NCBI GenBank assembly: GCA_904394685.1
Contig: CAJFNK010000078.1
Coordinates: 1-40,549 of the forward strand
Length of the DNA: 40,549 nt
DNA from: Candidatus Heritagella gallinarum
Lineage (GTDB): Bacteria; Bacillota; Clostridia; Oscillospirales; Acutalibacteraceae
Direction of reading: 5' to 3'
In this document: positions 15,138 through 23,035 of the stretch, piece after piece
Position numbering within the stretch: the first letter of the stretch is position 1
Layout: every line of letters begins with the position of its first letter
Notes under the pieces: model-generated
Database searches by the model: none
Told to the model about the DNA's origin: nothing
What the model saw: the letters and a program-made list of their open reading frames with translations, nothing else
Position numbers and translations under genes: made by a program

Positions 15138-16616
15138 TTACAGGAAAGTAATAATCGACCGTCTTTTCTGATTTTCATAATCAGACAGTTCCAGCTCCAT
15201 CATTCTGTCCATTTCTTCGGAACGGCGCAGGTTCGGGTTCTGTGAGATGCAGCGCTTTAGGATACGGATGGCAGGGAGAAATCCCTGTTCCGCTGCCTTA
15301 AACAGATAATCGATACCCATTGGATCGTTCTTCTGTAATCCAAGCCGGCCTTCTACCAGGAATCTACCATAGAGATACTGGGCAATGGCACAGCCCTGCT
15401 GCGCTGATTCCGAAAGGAATTTTGCGCTCTTTTGGATTTCTCCCTGCTTGAACAACAGGATTCCATACAAGCAGCCCGCTGTGGCATCCCCTTCGTACAT
15501 CAGACCTTCCAACATTCCCATCACCGCTTTTAGCAGCTCTGGATTTTTATCACGAGCTTCATGATACACGGTATACGCTATCAATCTGGCACAATCACGA
15601 TCTCCGCTCTCATATCCTGTTTTGGCGAACGCCATGGCATTCACATAATCATGATTCAACATTGCCAGCTTTGCTGTCAGGAACCAACGTTTTGCCGCCA
15701 GATTAATTTCGCTGTCGCCTGCCGGTTGGGCAGCTCCATTTGAAAGTTGTCTGAGATCACGGAGCATTTCCTCAGCAGTCTGATAGCGTATTTCTGGGTC
15801 AGGCTGAATCGCTTTTCGGATAATCCGCTCAAATTCTGGCGATACATCTTCTAACCGGTCAAGAGGAGCCTGCCGCTTAAAAAAGTCCATGGGAATTTTC
15901 CCGTGGGAAAGAAGATAATACAAAGAAGCTCCCAGTGAATACAGGTCAGCGTTGAAGCGTCCCTGCAAAGGCTGGTTCAACATGATCTCCGGCGCCTCAA
16001 ACGCAGCGGTTCCCACCACGGTTACTTCTCCCATGTGCTCCAGGCGGCGGCAAAAACCAAAATCTCCTAGAAGGAACTGCGCCTCTTCTCCCTGCTGTTT
16101 GACAAAAATATTAATCGGCTTTACATCACGATGGAGAATTTTGTTCTGGTGGCAGCAGGCCAACGCTTCACACATCTGTTCCGCTATCCGAATCATCTCT
16201 TTTTCCGTAGCGCCGTATTTACACAGATAAACGTCCAGAGGCATTACCTTTTCCATGATGATAAAAAAGGTGGAATGATACCGGCGGTATGATGCCGGCA
16301 GCGCCTTTTCCTCCGGCGGGATATATTCAAAACACCGCAGCACTTTCATTACAGACGGACAGCTTTGAAGCTCCCGAAGAATCTGCATCTCGTTCATGGT
16401 ATACTGATGCATTTTCTGGCGTTTCAGGACCGACAGGCGGTCATCACCAGCCCCAAACATCTCATCCAGATCGATGACCTTCACCACTTGAGCAGGGGAG
16501 GTTCCGGACAGTTCATATACTTCGGAGGTCCCCCCCTCCCCAATCATTTCTCCCATACGGAGCGATGAGTCAAATTCCTGTAAACGCTTTTGTAATTTTC
16601 TTTTGTCCATTCCCAT
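15138..16616 (-). CDS. Ser/Thr protein kinase with Sel1-like repeats
   Basis: 492 residues. The Hanks-type kinase has all key residues: Gly loop MIGEGGTSEVYEL near 23, beta-3 Lys in QVVKVIDL, catalytic HRDVKPINI, DFG in LLGDFGFCRRL and APE in FEAPEIM. It should therefore be active. The C-terminal 180 residues are helical with Sel1/TPR-like repeats (SAKFLSESAQQGCAIAQYLY and YLFKAAEQGFLPAIRIL), a protein-docking part. No membrane segment or PASTA domain is present, so it is cytosolic and distinct from PrkC. The ATG at 16616 follows GAGGGGA. It is the last gene of the phosphosignalling operon. Confidence 0.93.
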   Translation of the reverse strand: MGMDKRKLQKRLQEFDSSLRMGEMIGEGGTSEVYELSGTSPAQVVKVIDLDEMFGAGDDRLSVLKRQKMHQYTMNEMQILRELQSCPSVMKVLRCFEYIPPEEKALPASYRRYHSTFFIIMEKVMPLDVYLCKYGATEKEMIRIAEQMCEALACCHQNKILHRDVKPINIFVKQQGEEAQFLLGDFGFCRRLEHMGEVTVVGTAAFEAPEIMLNQPLQGRFNADLYSLGASLYYLLSHGKIPMDFFKRQAPLDRLEDVSPEFERIIRKAIQPDPEIRYQTAEEMLRDLRQLSNGAAQPAGDSEINLAAKRWFLTAKLAMLNHDYVNAMAFAKTGYESGDRDCARLIAYTVYHEARDKNPELLKAVMGMLEGLMYEGDATAGCLYGILLFKQGEIQKSAKFLSESAQQGCAIAQYLYGRFLVEGRLGLQKNDPMGIDYLFKAAEQGFLPAIRILKRCISQNPNLRRSEEMDRMMELELSDYENQKRRSIITFL

Positions 16617-16639
16617 AAAAATTCCCCTCAAAATCTGTT

Positions 16640-17998
16640 TCAGAATTTCTTAAAAAAACGAATGATTTCCCCTGAGAAAGAGCGATCTCCGATCACAATT
16701 CTTCCATACCGTTTTATGGAACCACCATGATATCTCACCACTACCTGAGGTCGCCTTTGAGCCGGTGAGCCTGCTGGCCGGTGTATCCCGGAATTCGAAG
16801 CTCCCGTTGTCCGTTCACTCTCCTTGCCTACCGCTGTGGAATTTGAAGCTGCCGCCCCTTGTGAAGGATACTGGGGCTGCTGCGATTTGGGCTGTACGGG
16901 CGGGTCTTTCAGTTCTATGGTGCGGGAGCTTCCCTTTCCCGAAGCTGCTTCCTTTTTGGCTGCGGCTTCTCTGGCGGCTCTTGCCATTTCTTCTCTTTCC
17001 TGGGCAGCCTTTCTTTCCAGCCTTTCCTTTTCTAGCCTCTCTTTTTCCCTCGCTTCTTTTTCTTTTGCTTCCTTCTCTCTGGCCAGCTTTTCTCTCGCTT
17101 CCCGTTCTTTGGCTTGCCGCTCTTGTTCCTCTCTTGCTCTGGCCTCCCGATCTCTGGCCTCTCGCTCTCTGGCTTCCCGTTCCCGCTCCATACGGATTTT
17201 GGCAGCCTCGTGCTTATGCACTTCCTCCTGATACATTGAAACCGGTTCCAATCTCACTTCCAGCGTTTTCTCCTGATTCTGATCCCACATCAGAACCGAC
17301 CAGTCATCCATTCGTTCGCTGGGAATTTCCGCCATCTGGTTCAAAACATCCGCCAAATCGGTATGGGTGGCAATCCCGCCGTCCCGCATATATCCCATCA
17401 ATTCTTCGGCGGTCACTTCGGCTTTCATCCCACCTCTGCCCAAAAACATAGAGTAGGCTCCGTCGCTGGTCATCACCAGATTCCGGCAATGTTTCGGCTC
17501 AATAGAATACAATCTGAGATATTCTTTTGCGTTTTTACTCACAGTAAATCTTGTTCGGGTAGAAACCCCTGCAATATTCTCCGGATCAGAACAAAAATCG
17601 ATCTTTCCGTTGTCATCCGTTCCGTATATGGCACCATCTCCCAGATGCCCGACCAAAACAGAATCTTTGGAAAAAACAGCGAAAAGCAGCGTTGCAGAAA
17701 ACTGCTTGAAATCAGTACACCCAACCTGCTTGGCAAACCGTTTGATCTGCCGATGGCAGGCAGTGATGATATCTTCTGCCTGCCGCTCGGCATCATGCTT
17801 TTGAAAACGCTCTAATGTGATTCTCGAAAACAGCGATACCACTGCCCCGGCATTGGCGATAGCCGCTTCCCGTGCATATTGGGCGGAGCTGGCTCCGTCC
17901 GCCAATGCCAGAATCACGTTCCCATTTTTGGCATATTCAAAAACAGCAAAATCCTGACAGGGAAGATTTGATTTCTCGTGGGAAATTCCCCGTCCCAA
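16640..17998 (-). CDS. PP2C-type phosphatase with charged helix tail
   Basis: 452 residues. Residues 1-235 form a PP2C domain: SNLPCQDF, LALADGAS, VGHLGDGAIYG, LVMTSDGAYS and MDDWSVLMWD give the metal-binding Asp set. About 85 residues of almost pure Arg/Glu/Lys/Ala repeats follow, a probable single alpha-helix spacer. A Pro/Gln/Ser linker and a short C-terminal basic beta-type segment (RPQVVVRYHGGSIKRYGRI) come last. The start is uncertain: the marked start is a TTG with no ribosome site nearby, while GGTGAGG lies farther upstream where the in-frame codons are CTT and ATC. It probably reverses the neighbouring kinase. Confidence 0.88.
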   Translation of the reverse strand: MGRGISHEKSNLPCQDFAVFEYAKNGNVILALADGASSAQYAREAAIANAGAVVSLFSRITLERFQKHDAERQAEDIITACHRQIKRFAKQVGCTDFKQFSATLLFAVFSKDSVLVGHLGDGAIYGTDDNGKIDFCSDPENIAGVSTRTRFTVSKNAKEYLRLYSIEPKHCRNLVMTSDGAYSMFLGRGGMKAEVTAEELMGYMRDGGIATHTDLADVLNQMAEIPSERMDDWSVLMWDQNQEKTLEVRLEPVSMYQEEVHKHEAAKIRMEREREAREREARDREARAREEQERQAKEREAREKLAREKEAKEKEAREKERLEKERLERKAAQEREEMARAAREAAAKKEAASGKGSSRTIELKDPPVQPKSQQPQYPSQGAAASNSTAVGKESERTTGASNSGIHRPAGSPAQRRPQVVVRYHGGSIKRYGRIVIGDRSFSGEIIRFFKKF

Positions 17999-18037
17999 AT
18001 ATTGTAAGACGTTGATAAGCCCTCACCCTTTCTTTGC

Positions 18038-18769
18038 TTATTCGTCCAGAATATCACCCATAATATCCTGAATATCAGTTCCCTGGTTGATCGTAGTCTT
18101 TTTTAGCAGGATAAAGAAAGAATCAATATTCTGCATCCCCTGGCAATCCTCTGACACGCACAAAATCCGATCCGGATAGCTGGTCAGCTGGCGGAGCTTT
18201 TCCATATTGGCGCTGGCGCCGTTTTTACGCTGAAGGCCCGCTGCCACAAACACGATTTTCTGACGCTCACTGCGGTTAGCGCTTTCCTTCTGCTTAATCA
18301 TATTCGCAGCAGACTGATAACTTTCTTCCACCAGATTGATTTCTTCCTGTGTTGCGCCTACTCCGGCATCGGGATAACCGTCTGTCAGAAGGAACACGAT
18401 GGGCTGGAAGTAATCTTTTCCTTCGCTTTTCCATACGCCCTTCATCTCATCCAGACGGTTCATCGTATACAACAGGGCTTTTCCAGTATCGGTTGCACCA
18501 TGGCTCTGGGCGATCATCAGGTCGTTTTCGGAAACCTCCTCCAGCGGCTTAAAATCCACCAGAGTTTCAAAAGTTTTACCATAGGTGACAACCAAAAGCC
18601 GTACCGCTCCTTTGAGCACCATCTCATCTTTCAACTGCTGAATCAACTTTTTGGTGGATAGATTGATAATCTCCCGGATATCCTCGGTGGAACTGCTGCG
18701 GTCGATAATCAGGGCAACCGGTGCCAATGTGGTTGCGCTGTGATCTCTGGAAGGAACTACTACTGCCAT
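18038..18769 (-). CDS. TerY-like von Willebrand factor A domain protein
   Basis: 243 residues, nearly all one vWA domain. The metal-ion adhesion site is intact: D23-R-S25-S-S27 in LIIDRSSST, Thr in SHGATDTGKALL and Asp in FLLTDGYPDAG. No signal peptide is present, so it is cytosolic, as TerY is. TerY-type vWA proteins occur with a PP2C phosphatase and a kinase-like protein in the TerY-P triad; both are here. I chose the ATG at 18769, nine bases after GAAAGAGGG; an ATG at 18796 lacks a ribosome site. Promoter A at 18823-18864 precedes it, so it heads the vWA-PP2C-kinase transcript. Confidence 0.9.
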   Translation of the reverse strand: MAVVVPSRDHSATTLAPVALIIDRSSSTEDIREIINLSTKKLIQQLKDEMVLKGAVRLLVVTYGKTFETLVDFKPLEEVSENDLMIAQSHGATDTGKALLYTMNRLDEMKGVWKSEGKDYFQPIVFLLTDGYPDAGVGATQEEINLVEESYQSAANMIKQKESANRSERQKIVFVAAGLQRKNGASANMEKLRQLTSYPDRILCVSEDCQGMQNIDSFFILLKKTTINQGTDIQDIMGDILDE

Positions 18770-18822
18770 ATTATATAACCCTCTTTCTACACTCATTCAT
18801 GCAGGGAGCTTTCCCTACTTGT

Positions 18823-18864
18823 ATTTTACCACTTTATATCAAAGCGATTTTCGATTTTTTTACA
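18823..18864 (-). promoter_or_regulatory. Island promoter A (vWA operon)
   Basis: Box TGTAAAAAAATCGAAA (18864-18849), then 20 nt, then -10 TAAAAT (18828-18823). No TTGACA-like -35 lies at the right distance. It is one of four promoters in the island with the same layout. Confidence 0.75.
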
Positions 18865-18874
18865 GTCCCGATTC

Positions 18875-20278
18875 TTACAGCTCTAATGCCTTTAGCCAGG
18901 AACCGATGGGGTGAGAGCGCCGGAAATGAAACTCCTCACTAAACTGTTTCCGCAAAACCATAGGCTGCTGTTTCCAGATTTCAAACAGCTCCTCATTCAC
19001 CCGATTGTTTTGAATATCAGCAGCTTCCAGCGGGAAAGAAAAATTCTGCCAGCAAAGCTGGCGGTCATCATCCACCGCACGCTTCTGCATCACAGGGTTT
19101 TCCCAGCAGACAATATGGAACAAAAGGACGCTCCACGCAAAATCCTCGTGCTGCGGCTGGCGAAGCGCAGAGTTGAGCTCATTTAACTTAACATCACGGT
19201 GACAATACTCAGAGCGGACGCCGCCGCTGGGATAGTTTTGCAGCTGGAAACTGTCGGTATCCACCAGATAAACCTGATTATTCTGATCGACCAGAACATT
19301 CTGTTCTGCCAGATCTCCCACCATGATGTGCAGGGCATGTAATTCCAGCAGCACCAGCGCCAGGTTCCGAATCACAGCATCGGGGTCATACCCCTGCCAA
19401 CCCATCGCCTTCACATCTGCCAGTGAACGGCCGGGACAGGGATTCATGGCAATTCCAATCAGGTTTCCGCTTTCATCATACAGCAGCTCCTGCGGAAAAG
19501 CTACATGGGGAAGCGGCAGCCCGCATATCGCCCGGATTTTTTTCAGACGGTTCCCCTTGGGCAGGTTGTTTCGATAAAATTTGAGCAACCGCCCCGGCAT
19601 ACTGGGAGAAGTGTAAATCACGCCTTCTCCTCCCGCCATGTTTTTCACTTTTTCCAGTGTACTCCCCGAAAAACGTGCAACCTCATTCTGATTTTTATCA
19701 TAGGCACGGATCACTTTTATATTTTTAATCGGATTGGATACTTTTACGGTGTTTTCCAGCACATTGGCCTGTTTCCATGGCAGATTGGCCAGCATCCGTT
19801 TTGCAACGGGAAGGGACCAGATTTCACATCCAGACACATCAGAACATTTCCAATGGGGATTAAACAGCACATGGATATCGAAATCCACCGGTGTTTTTTC
19901 AATAAACTCTGCCATTTTCCCCATATCGCCAAAGATAAACACCAGCCCGCCGTCATAAAAATCCTTTCTGGTTGCAGCAGGTACGCCATCCAGCTGATAC
20001 AAATCCTCCACATTCCGGTCAATAATCCGGCCTTTTCCGGCAGCCATCGTGGTATGGATAAGATTCAGCAGGTTTTGGGCCCTGTTTCCAAACAGCTGCG
20101 AACGGGTCAGCAGCTGCAACTCCCGAATCGTACTATCCGGGATAAACCATTGGAACGGCAGCGACATGGCCATTTGCACATCATCCGAACGATAATTGAT
20201 AATACTGGAATGGATCACAACCGCCGCATGGTTACACAATCCAATCAGGCGGAACCGATTCAGTACTTCGTATAACAT
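18875..20278 (-). CDS. Kinase-like protein with a PIN-like N-terminal domain
   Basis: 467 residues. The C-terminal part (about 215-440) is a degenerate protein kinase: GVIYTSPSMPGRLLKFYR gives the Gly loop and Lys, MVGDLAEQNVLV replaces HRDLKxxN (His and Lys lost, Asp and Asn kept), and VDTDSFQL replaces DFG. This resembles kinase-like proteins of TerY-P loci. Residues 18-150 (AAVVIHSSIINY, FIPDSTIRELQLL, VDFDIHVLF) recall a PIN-type nuclease fold, but the acidic set is not complete by eye. GGGGGAA precedes the ATG. It is the third gene of the PP2C-HTH-kinase-like transcript. Confidence 0.75.
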   Translation of the reverse strand: MLYEVLNRFRLIGLCNHAAVVIHSSIINYRSDDVQMAMSLPFQWFIPDSTIRELQLLTRSQLFGNRAQNLLNLIHTTMAAGKGRIIDRNVEDLYQLDGVPAATRKDFYDGGLVFIFGDMGKMAEFIEKTPVDFDIHVLFNPHWKCSDVSGCEIWSLPVAKRMLANLPWKQANVLENTVKVSNPIKNIKVIRAYDKNQNEVARFSGSTLEKVKNMAGGEGVIYTSPSMPGRLLKFYRNNLPKGNRLKKIRAICGLPLPHVAFPQELLYDESGNLIGIAMNPCPGRSLADVKAMGWQGYDPDAVIRNLALVLLELHALHIMVGDLAEQNVLVDQNNQVYLVDTDSFQLQNYPSGGVRSEYCHRDVKLNELNSALRQPQHEDFAWSVLLFHIVCWENPVMQKRAVDDDRQLCWQNFSFPLEAADIQNNRVNEELFEIWKQQPMVLRKQFSEEFHFRRSHPIGSWLKALEL

Positions 20279-20318
20279 GATTCTTCCCCCTCATTTTCCT
20301 TCATTACTATTACAAGTA

Positions 20319-21413
20319 TTACAGCAACTGTAAAAACCGCTCTACCATTTTGGAATCCCCCAGTGAAATATTGGTTTCTTCCAACCTGCGCCGCACATAT
20401 TCCGCAAAATCCTCTTTGGGAAGCCAGTCTTCTCCCAATAAAATGTGCTCCGACACAGACGGGCCTTTTTCTGTTTCCTGCTGGCCTTCATAGTCCATCA
20501 CTTCCAGCTGACTGAGCGGATAAAACATGGAAGGAAACTGACAATACAGTTCTTCCAGATAGAAAACGATCGCTCCCTCTAAGCGGTCTTTGGGGCAAAG
20601 AGGCCCCATTCCTGCCAGATGTAACAGGTGATTGATCTGGTCGGATGAAAGCTGCAAATGCAGCCCCAATGCCACCAGATACTCCCGGCTGGGCAGTTTG
20701 CGTTTTTTGCGGAGATTGCGCCACTGGGTATAATATCGGCTGCGGCAGGATGGATTGTTCTCAAACAGAGTATTGAGATTTTCTCCCAGCCCCTCCATCA
20801 CCTGATCGACATAATCAATCAGCTGCTGATAGCCCTGCTCAAACGAGGGAATCAGCGCCTGCATCTGCTGCATAAATTCCTGATCGTCCTGAACTGTCAG
20901 CAGCTGATGCAGAGCAAAGTGGGTTTTCATCGTGTCGTCTTTGTCTTTGGGAGCTTGCTCATCACAATATGCTTGATACAGCTCCTGATACCGGTCAAAA
21001 TACCGCTGAAAATCCTGCGCCGGGGTTTGAGTTGAGCCTTTTCGCAGCAGATAAATCCAGATCGCATCCTCCGGGTTCTTTGCATACAGCTCCTGAAATT
21101 TTGCCCAACGGGTAAGGAGATGATTGGTCTGCGGCAGGTCAAGTCCCAGCATCAGAGCCAGCATAATTACGTTTTCCCGCTTGGCAGGAATCTTTCTCAC
21201 AAACGAGGCCGCCGTACTCTCCGAAACCTCGCAGCCCTGTGCCACCTGCGCCGCTGTCAGGCCTTTATCGATCATTAGCGGTCGAATCTTGTCGCTCCAA
21301 CCGGTATAGAGCTTCTGGTGTTCCTGCACCAGCTGCTCATATTCCTCCTGACTTTCACATTTTCCAATCTCTAACGAAAAAGCCCGTGTTTCAAACAGTG
21401 GATTCCCCTTCAT
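20319..21413 (-). CDS. Protein with two helix-rich modules, XRE-like at the N-terminus
   Basis: 364 residues, family not named with certainty. An N-terminal Cro/CI-like HTH is seen near residues 40-75 (MIDKGLTAAQVAQGCEVSES, followed by RENVIMLALMLGL). A second related unit lies near 225-290 (KKRKLPSREYLVALGLHLQL and SSDQINHLLHLAGMGPL). Both units are followed by a similar stretch (EDAIWIYLL and LEGAIVFYLEEL), suggesting an internal duplication. It overlaps the PP2C gene by 23 bp and precedes the kinase-like gene by 40 bp, so it belongs to this module. It may bind DNA and drive the shared promoters, or be a scaffold. Confidence 0.7.
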   Translation of the reverse strand: MKGNPLFETRAFSLEIGKCESQEEYEQLVQEHQKLYTGWSDKIRPLMIDKGLTAAQVAQGCEVSESTAASFVRKIPAKRENVIMLALMLGLDLPQTNHLLTRWAKFQELYAKNPEDAIWIYLLRKGSTQTPAQDFQRYFDRYQELYQAYCDEQAPKDKDDTMKTHFALHQLLTVQDDQEFMQQMQALIPSFEQGYQQLIDYVDQVMEGLGENLNTLFENNPSCRSRYYTQWRNLRKKRKLPSREYLVALGLHLQLSSDQINHLLHLAGMGPLCPKDRLEGAIVFYLEELYCQFPSMFYPLSQLEVMDYEGQQETEKGPSVSEHILLGEDWLPKEDFAEYVRRRLEETNISLGDSKMVERFLQLL

Positions 21414-22209
21414 GTTCTGCTTCCTCCTCTTTTTCTTTCCATCGAATCACAATGGCTGTACAGTTATCTGCATATTCCACCTGAATGGCCTTTTGAACCA
21501 GGGCGTCCGCATCCGCCCCTTCCTCCAGCATCTGCCGTATCTCCAGCAACTTGCATCCTTTTGGAATCCCATCGGAACAGAGAAGGAAGCAATCACCGTC
21601 TTGCAAAGTTCCGCCAACGTGCGACACCAGAGTTTCGATATCCCCCTCTGCCATTCCCAAAAAACGCAGCAGGATATGCTGATCTCCCTCCTGAACGGGA
21701 AGCTCCATTTCCTTTTTATAGAGAGCCATACTGTGTTGTACGCTCAGTTCCTTCAGGATTCCCTCCCGAAGCAGAAAGGCGGGGCTGTCTCCCAGATTCA
21801 TCACATGGTATTCCTTCCCCCGCACCGCAAGCAGGGTGATGGTTGTACCGCCTGTCCGACGAATCAGCTGATAAAAACCTCTCAAATCCTTCTGGCCAAG
21901 CTGCATGCCACGGAGCAGGATCTCCTCTAGCGGCAGCGTATTCTTTTCTTCTTCCGAAAGTTCTTGCAGAGAGCGCTCCAGAGAGTCCAGCGCCGACATG
22001 GAGGCTACTTCCCCCATCGCTTCTCCGCCCATCCCGTCGCAAACTCCAAAAACCTGTAAGCCTTCCCCGGTGTATTCACCCGAAAACTCACAATGTTCCG
22101 GCATATTGAAAAACGGTTTCTCAGAATTTAGCCGGAAATTGTCCTGATTCTCCGACCGGCTGCCAACATGACTCGATGCAGTATAGGTAAGAATCGCTGT
22201 ATTTTCCAT
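21391..22209 (-). CDS. PP2C-type Ser/Thr protein phosphatase
   Basis: 272 residues, a single PP2C domain. Motifs in order: SRSENQDNF near 17, GVCDGMGGEAMG near 56, MNLGDSPAFLL near 135, CFLLCSDGIP near 205 and ADNCTAIVIRW near 250. All metal-binding Asp are present, so it should be active, probably against targets of the Sel1 kinase. AAAGGAG lies nine bases before the ATG. It is the first gene of the leftward transcript from promoter B. Confidence 0.95.
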   Translation of the reverse strand: MENTAILTYTASSHVGSRSENQDNFRLNSEKPFFNMPEHCEFSGEYTGEGLQVFGVCDGMGGEAMGEVASMSALDSLERSLQELSEEEKNTLPLEEILLRGMQLGQKDLRGFYQLIRRTGGTTITLLAVRGKEYHVMNLGDSPAFLLREGILKELSVQHSMALYKKEMELPVQEGDQHILLRFLGMAEGDIETLVSHVGGTLQDGDCFLLCSDGIPKGCKLLEIRQMLEEGADADALVQKAIQVEYADNCTAIVIRWKEKEEEAEHEGESTV

Positions 22210-22239
22210 AATTGATTTCTCCTTTCTTTGCGTGTTATC

Positions 22240-22281
22240 AGTATATCACAAGTCAAAACGCCGAATTTCGATTTTTCTACC
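22240..22281 (-). promoter_or_regulatory. Island promoter B (PP2C-HTH-kinase-like operon)
   Basis: Box GGTAGAAAAATCGAAA (22281-22266), 20 nt, -10 TATACT (22245-22240) on the minus strand. It is placed back to back with box D, separated by 1 bp, giving a large imperfect palindrome. Confidence 0.75.
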
Positions 22282-22282
22282 A

Positions 22283-22324
22283 TGCAAAAAGATCGAAAAA
22301 GACAGTTTTCCATCTTAATATAAT
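22283..22324 (+). promoter_or_regulatory. Island promoter D (distal promoter toward SprT-FHA)
   Basis: Box TGCAAAAAGATCGAAA (22283-22298), 20 nt, -10 TATAAT (22319-22324) on the plus strand. It points toward the SprT and FHA genes through a leader of about 230 nt that contains promoter C. Confidence 0.7.
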
Positions 22325-22435
22325 GAATATGGAGAAATCAATTGGCAGCTCTGATATATTTAACTTCACTAAAAAATATATCATAAATACAGTTTCATTA
22401 CAACTGGTTGAACTAGATTCTTTTGTTTCCTGCAA

Positions 22436-22477
22436 TGTAAAAAAATCGAAAATACTCAATTTTTGATTCGCTATAAT
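22436..22477 (+). promoter_or_regulatory. Island promoter C (proximal promoter of SprT-FHA)
   Basis: Box TGTAAAAAAATCGAAA (22436-22451), 20 nt, -10 TATAAT (22472-22477) on the plus strand. The box is identical to box A. Promoters B, D and C account for the intergenic stretch 22210-22557; no other gene is convincing there. Confidence 0.78.
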
Positions 22478-22557
22478 GATGCCAGAGGAACAAATCCATA
22501 TTCCAATTTTACTTCAACTTTTGAAATCTCTACTCAGCAGAAAGTCAGGTGGTTTTT

Positions 22558-23001
22558 ATGAATATCGAAGCAATCAAAATTCCCATGGCCTATGACCGAT
22601 ATCAGGTTCCAATGAGCCTGCGTTCTATCAGTATTTTTATCCAAGAAGAAATCAAACGTTTGTCTGATCTCACTGGATTGCCCGGGGACAAACTTCCAGT
22701 AAAATTTGATGTTAAAAAGAAGCCTTATATAGCCTGTTTCGTTTATCAGGTAGATCCTTATGGCAACGGACTCCCCATTGAATTTCATTTTGACCTGCCA
22801 AATCTTTCGGGGATTTCCCCACGTCAGCTCAACGATATTATCCGTCATGAATTCGCCCACTATGTCCGCCTGATGCGTTATGGACCTCACAGCAAAGGAA
22901 ATGACCACGATGAGCTATGGCAGCAGATCTGCCGCTCTTTTGGCTGTCCCCCTTCTCCCTACCACACACCACATCGCACCAAGATGATTCATTATAACTA
23001 A
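22558..23001 (+). CDS. SprT-like putative metalloprotein
   Basis: 147 residues. The zinc motif HEFAH is seen in IIRHEFAHYVRLMRYG near residue 98, with a further His in HDELWQQICRSFGC. This spacing matches SprT/Spartan-like domains. The usual C-terminal four-Cys zinc ribbon is absent; only a short tail follows. The ATG at 22558 has AGGTGG five bases upstream. It is the first gene of the rightward transcript and is followed by the FHA gene 34 bp later. The link of a SprT-like protein with kinase/FHA signalling is unusual; its substrate is unknown. Confidence 0.8.
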   Translation: MNIEAIKIPMAYDRYQVPMSLRSISIFIQEEIKRLSDLTGLPGDKLPVKFDVKKKPYIACFVYQVDPYGNGLPIEFHFDLPNLSGISPRQLNDIIRHEFAHYVRLMRYGPHSKGNDHDELWQQICRSFGCPPSPYHTPHRTKMIHYN

Positions 23002-23035
23002 ATAGCTAAACCTAAATTGCAAGGAGGAATTTATC

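Noticed and set aside
22329-22466. A 45-codon frame in the leader from promoter D
   Set aside because: It starts only 5 bp after the -10, has no ribosome site and runs through promoter C; most likely chance.
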